DNA of 8,751 nt from NCBI GenBank assembly GCA_046728055.1, contig JBKPDU010000065.1, forward strand, positions 1 to 8,751, written 5' to 3'. Position numbers and translations under genes: made by a program. Below are positions 5,945-8,751 of the stretch, one piece after another (the first letter of the stretch is position 1; the number at the start of each line of letters is the position of its first letter). The stretch is from AC-69 sp046728055. GTDB taxonomy: Bacteria > Actinomycetota > UBA4738 > HRBIN12. The notes beneath the pieces are model-generated. The model made no database searches. It was not told where the DNA came from and worked only from the letters and a program-made list of their open reading frames with translations.

Positions 5945-6766
5945 CTAGATCGGACCCTTGGACCCCGGATAGGAGCCCAGGATCTTCAGCATCGACGTGT
6001 GCAGGCGAACCTCTTCCAGAGCGGCGAGCACATCCGGTTCATCGGAGGCCCGCTCGATGTCGAGATAGAAGACGTACTCGAAGGGCGCACCGCGCCGGGG
6101 ACGGGACTCGAGCTTCGTGAGGTTGATGCCACGTTCGGCGAACGGCTTGAGCGAGGCGAGGAGCGAGCCCGGCCGGTCGTGCACGGCCATCACGAGCGAT
6201 GTCTTGTCGGGCGTCCCCAGCCCGGGGTCCTTGGTCCCCACGACGGCAAACTTGGTGAAATTGTCCGGGATGGTCTGGATCCGCTCGGCCAGCACCACCA
6301 GCCCGAGCTTGGTGCCCGCGTCGACGCTCGCGATCGCCGCCTCGTTCATCCGTCCAGACGTCGCCACGATCCGGGCAGCCCCTGCCGTGTCGTGAACGGG
6401 CACCGGTTCGATGTGGTGGACGGCGAGGAAGTCCTCGCTCTGGGCCAGGGCCTGCCAGTGGGAGTACGCGCGCTCGATCCCCTCCAACCGCGATCCGCGG
6501 TTCCCCAGGAGCGCGTGGTCGACCCGAACCACCACCTCGCCCACGATCTTGACCAGGCTGCTGTTGAGCAACAGGTCGTAGGTCTCGTTCACCGAGCCGG
6601 CCTGGGAGTTCTCCACCGGCGCCACGCCGTAGTCAGCCTCGCCGCTCGTGACCCGGGAGAACACGATCCGAACCGTTTCACAGGGCAAAGGCTCGGCCTC
6701 GGGGAACACGGCGACCGCCGCGGACTCACTGAACGCTCCCGGTTCCCCTTGATAGGCCACCCTCAT
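5945..6766 (-). CDS. pheA: Prephenate dehydratase
   Basis: This enzyme converts prephenate to phenylpyruvate, the committed step of phenylalanine synthesis. The 273 residues match the stand-alone form, with no fused chorismate mutase. The catalytic domain (about 1-178) shows VAYQGEPGAFSESAA, GVAPVENSQAGSV (47-59), the SHxQALAQ motif (102-109), AAIAS (143-147) and DNFTKFAVVG (168-177). The hallmark T-R-F triplet reads T171-K172-F173, a conservative Arg-to-Lys change at a catalytic/substrate-binding position. The C-terminal ACT domain (about 188-265) contains DRPGSLLASL (a variant of the GALV motif) and LESRP (219-223), the phenylalanine-binding signature, so feedback inhibition by phenylalanine is likely. 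ATG 6766 is directly before the conserved first strand; its ribosome-binding site is poor. tadC ends 61 bases upstream on the same strand. That gap contains the palindrome AGGTCGACCT (6814-6823) and no clear terminator. Confidence 0.95.
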   Translation of the reverse strand: MRVAYQGEPGAFSESAAVAVFPEAEPLPCETVRIVFSRVTSGEADYGVAPVENSQAGSVNETYDLLLNSSLVKIVGEVVVRVDHALLGNRGSRLEGIERAYSHWQALAQSEDFLAVHHIEPVPVHDTAGAARIVATSGRMNEAAIASVDAGTKLGLVVLAERIQTIPDNFTKFAVVGTKDPGLGTPDKTSLVMAVHDRPGSLLASLKPFAERGINLTKLESRPRRGAPFEYVFYLDIERASDEPDVLAALEEVRLHTSMLKILGSYPGSKGPI

Positions 6767-6827
6767 GACGCCGAAGGGTAGCAGCGCTCGAGATCGCTCC
6801 TGCCTACCGCTTGAGGTCGACCTTCGC

Positions 6828-7772
6828 CTACTGGAAGAAGGCCTCGTAGATCTTGATGATGCCCGGCCCCAAGATCACGATGAACAGAGCCGGCAGGACC
6901 ATGAAGATCATGGGGAACAGGAGCTTCAACGGCACCTTTTGGGCCGTTTCCTCTGCTCGCTGACGACGCTTCTGTCGAAGTTCCTGCGCCTGCGCCCGCA
7001 AGACCTTGGCTACCCCAACGCCGTACTTGTCGGCCTGGATCATCGACAGCACGAACCCATCGAGTTCCGGCACCTCGGTCCGGTCGGTGAGGTGGCGGAG
7101 CGCCTCGCTCCTGCTCACGCCGATCTGCATCTCCTGGAGCATCCGGGAGATCTCCTCGGACAGTGGTCCGGGAACGTTCCGGACCACCTGGCCGAGCGCG
7201 GCGTCGAAGCCCAGGCCGGCCTCGACGCTGATCGTGAGGAGGTCCATGGTGTCGGACAGGGCTTTCCGGATCTCCTTCTGGCGCCTCGAGGCGCGGGCCG
7301 CAATGGCTGCGCTCGGAACCGTGTACCCGAGTAACGTGAGCAGCGCGACCGCCCCCACCTTGAGGACGTTCGTGAATGGCAGCAACGGGACCAGCAGGAG
7401 GCCGACCACCAGGCCGACGATGGCGAACACGATCTTGAACGCCACGATCCGCTCTGCCGTGAAGGCCGGCGGGTTTCCCGCCAGCACGATCAGCCGGTTC
7501 ACCCGCCCGTACAGATCCAGAGGCGTGAGGCGAGTGATCGAGGAGACCACCTTCCCGGCAAACGGGAACACCAGCCGCTCCAGGGCCGACCTGTTGAGTT
7601 GGTCCCTGCGTAGGTTGGTGACGCTGTCCGACACGTCCCCGACCTGGCTGCGCAACACCGACACGTAACGGCGTCGCTTGCTGAGCGCCATGTCCACTAC
7701 AAGGCCGAGCATGAAGATCGTCAGGAACGTTCCGACGAGTGCGACCGCGAGCCATACCTGTTTGTTAGACAT
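6828..7772 (-). CDS. tadC: Tad/Flp pilus inner-membrane platform protein TadC
   Basis: The protein has 314 residues and belongs to the type II secretion F family. TadC pairs with TadB in the cytoplasmic membrane to form the platform that works with the TadA ATPase in assembling Flp pili. Visible features are an N-terminal membrane segment (6-28), a charged linker (32-66), a hydrophobic pair (about 110-131 and 137-157), the T2SF helical domain (about 170-280: ALSDTMDLLTISVEAGLGFDAALGQV, then IQADKYGVGVAKVLRAQAQELRQKRRQRAEE) and a C-terminal segment LKLLFPMIFMVLPALFIVILGPGI, highly typical of TadC. The ATG at 7772 overlaps the tadB stop by 8 bp, and GAAGG inside tadB lies just upstream, so translation is probably coupled. 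The downstream neighbour is pheA rather than another pilus gene. Confidence 0.92.
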   Translation of the reverse strand: MSNKQVWLAVALVGTFLTIFMLGLVVDMALSKRRRYVSVLRSQVGDVSDSVTNLRRDQLNRSALERLVFPFAGKVVSSITRLTPLDLYGRVNRLIVLAGNPPAFTAERIVAFKIVFAIVGLVVGLLLVPLLPFTNVLKVGAVALLTLLGYTVPSAAIAARASRRQKEIRKALSDTMDLLTISVEAGLGFDAALGQVVRNVPGPLSEEISRMLQEMQIGVSRSEALRHLTDRTEVPELDGFVLSMIQADKYGVGVAKVLRAQAQELRQKRRQRAEETAQKVPLKLLFPMIFMVLPALFIVILGPGIIKIYEAFFQ

Positions 7773-8748
7773 CGACCTTCACGATCCTTGTCATCACGTA
7801 GATTCCCAGCGCCATGAGGGCCGCGCCGACGACCAAAAGGATTTGACCAATCACGTGCGTGAACAGCAAGCCGACGTATTCCGGATTCACGAACATGAGG
7901 TAGAAGAAGATGCCGAACGGCAGTGCGGCCAGGATCGCGATCGAGATCCGTCCCTCCGCCGAGAGAACCTTCACCTGACGGTGGACGTAGGCGCGCTCGC
8001 GGACGGTGTTGGCCACGATGTCGAGGACCTCCGCCAGGTTTCCTCCCACTTGCCGTTGGATGTTCACGGCCATGACCGCCCACCGCATGTCCTCGCTCCC
8101 GATGCGGTCGGCCATCTCGACCATGGCTTCGTCGACCGATCGGCCCAGCCGGATCTCCGACACCACGCGATGGAACTCGGAGGCCGACGGATCCTTGATC
8201 TCGCTGGCCACTTGGTCGAGAGCCTGGAGGAAGCTGTGGCCCGCTCGGAGGGAGCTCGCCAGGATCGACAGGACGTCGGCGAGTTGCTCGGACATCTTCT
8301 TCTGCCGCTGGCTCCGCGCGTACAGGAGCCACGCGTATGGGATCAGGCTTCCGATCGCGGCGAACAGCAGGGCGAAGATGACCTTTGCGGTAAGGAAGGC
8401 CCCGAACACACCGGCGGCGACGGCGCAGACCGCCGTCAGCGCCACGAACTCTCCGGCTCTCATGGGGAGACCAGCCTGTTCGAGCTTCCCGTCGAGGCCG
8501 CTACTGAACCCGCCGGCCTCGGCGACCCGCCCCCCGGCCTGAGTGAGTCCCGCGGGCATCCACGTGGTCTCGGTGGCCACGTCCTTGTTCCGTCCGAGCA
8601 TCAGGTTGGCCAGGCCACGCCGCCGCCGGCCCTTCGCTCCGATCGACAGGAGCAGGATGGCCACTAGGAACGCCGCCACGAACGCCGCGCCCAAGACCAG
8701 CGTCAGCGCAGCATCGGTGCCGAGCAGCTTCTCGAGCTCGCGCATCAT
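7765..8748 (-). CDS. tadB: Tad/Flp pilus inner-membrane platform protein TadB, start uncertain at the window edge
   Basis: The visible 327 residues begin at ATG 8748, with a second ATG at 8745. The next upstream codon in frame (8749-8751) is not a stop, so the protein may extend past the window. A membrane segment (13-36) and an Arg-rich linker are followed by LDGKLEQAGLPMRAGEF, common in TadB, a membrane pair (101-119, 123-143) and the T2SF domain (about 154-270: EQLADVLSILASSLRAGHSFLQALDQVASEI, then MRWAVMAVNIQRQVGGNLAEVLDIVANTVRER). The C-terminal segments include GRISIAILAALPFGIFFYLMFVNPEYVGLLF. Along with TadC it forms the pilus assembly platform. The gene overlaps tadC by 8 bp. tadA (ATPase) and the rest of the cluster would be expected upstream, beyond the right edge. 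Confidence 0.92.
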   Translation of the reverse strand: MMRELEKLLGTDAALTLVLGAAFVAAFLVAILLLSIGAKGRRRRGLANLMLGRNKDVATETTWMPAGLTQAGGRVAEAGGFSSGLDGKLEQAGLPMRAGEFVALTAVCAVAAGVFGAFLTAKVIFALLFAAIGSLIPYAWLLYARSQRQKKMSEQLADVLSILASSLRAGHSFLQALDQVASEIKDPSASEFHRVVSEIRLGRSVDEAMVEMADRIGSEDMRWAVMAVNIQRQVGGNLAEVLDIVANTVRERAYVHRQVKVLSAEGRISIAILAALPFGIFFYLMFVNPEYVGLLFTHVIGQILLVVGAALMALGIYVMTRIVKVDV

Positions 8749-8751
8749 CGG

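Noticed and set aside
6763..7755. Second minus-strand frame of 330 codons over tadC
   Set aside because: It is out of frame with the recognisable TadC and full of Gly, Arg and Pro, a typical shadow frame of G+C-rich DNA.
175..8194. GGATCC occurs ten times (for example 175-180, 325-330, 1165-1170, 4117-4122, 8189-8194), more than the roughly three expected from composition
   Set aside because: The sites fall inside genes in different frames with no spacing pattern. Frequent GATC-containing codon pairs in this DNA can explain the excess; genome-wide counts would be needed.
7678..8667. Long plus-strand open frame of 329 codons opposite tadB and tadC
   Set aside because: It runs antisense to two clearly conserved genes, is rich in His, Asp and Arg as expected from reading high-G+C codons backwards, and matches no family.

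Overview
The window is GC-rich, gene-dense bacterial DNA (several 60-base samples from the genes outside 695-2755 count to about 67-70% G+C). An F420/FMN-type split beta-barrel protein, GTG starts, a Tad-type pilus pair and a zinc-finger rhomboid protease together suggest a member of the Actinomycetota or a close relative, probably a poorly cultured lineage. This placement is an inference. I see no tRNA, rRNA, CRISPR array, insertion sequence, prophage or recognisable defence system.

Layout. (1) 3-698, plus strand: C-terminal part of an exported thioredoxin-like protein, cut by the left edge. (2) 695-2755, minus strand: a large membrane protein with a spermidine-synthase-like SAM-binding core. 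It converges on gene 1 so tightly that both stop codons lie in the same CTAG. It is clearly lower in G+C than its neighbours. (3) 2756-3000: divergent control region. (4) 3001-3927 and 3929-4339, plus strand: a zinc-type cation diffusion facilitator followed one base later by an F420/FMN-binding oxidoreductase-like protein, a translationally coupled pair. (5) 4340-4441: a spacer with a 25-bp direct repeat and terminator-like hairpins. (6) 4442-5377, plus strand: a rhomboid protease with an N-terminal B-box-like zinc finger. (7) 5378-5449: convergent spacer with a candidate bidirectional terminator. (8) 8748 down to 5450, minus strand: tadB, tadC, pheA (prephenate dehydratase) and a small CPVC redoxin, in that transcription order. 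tadB and tadC overlap by 8 bp; the other gaps are 61 and 42 bp, so co-transcription is possible.

How the genes may relate. TadB and TadC are the inner-membrane platform of a type IVc (Tad/Flp) pilus, and the rest of that cluster would be expected beyond the right edge. PheA makes phenylpyruvate for phenylalanine synthesis and looks like a chance operon neighbour. The two thioredoxin-fold proteins differ in location: gene 1 is probably outside the membrane, while the CPVC protein has no signal peptide. Nothing here amounts to a convincing new multi-gene system. The least understood element is the lower-G+C membrane protein at 695-2755, whose SAM fold is recognisable but which appears to have lost an aspartate needed for aminopropyl transfer.
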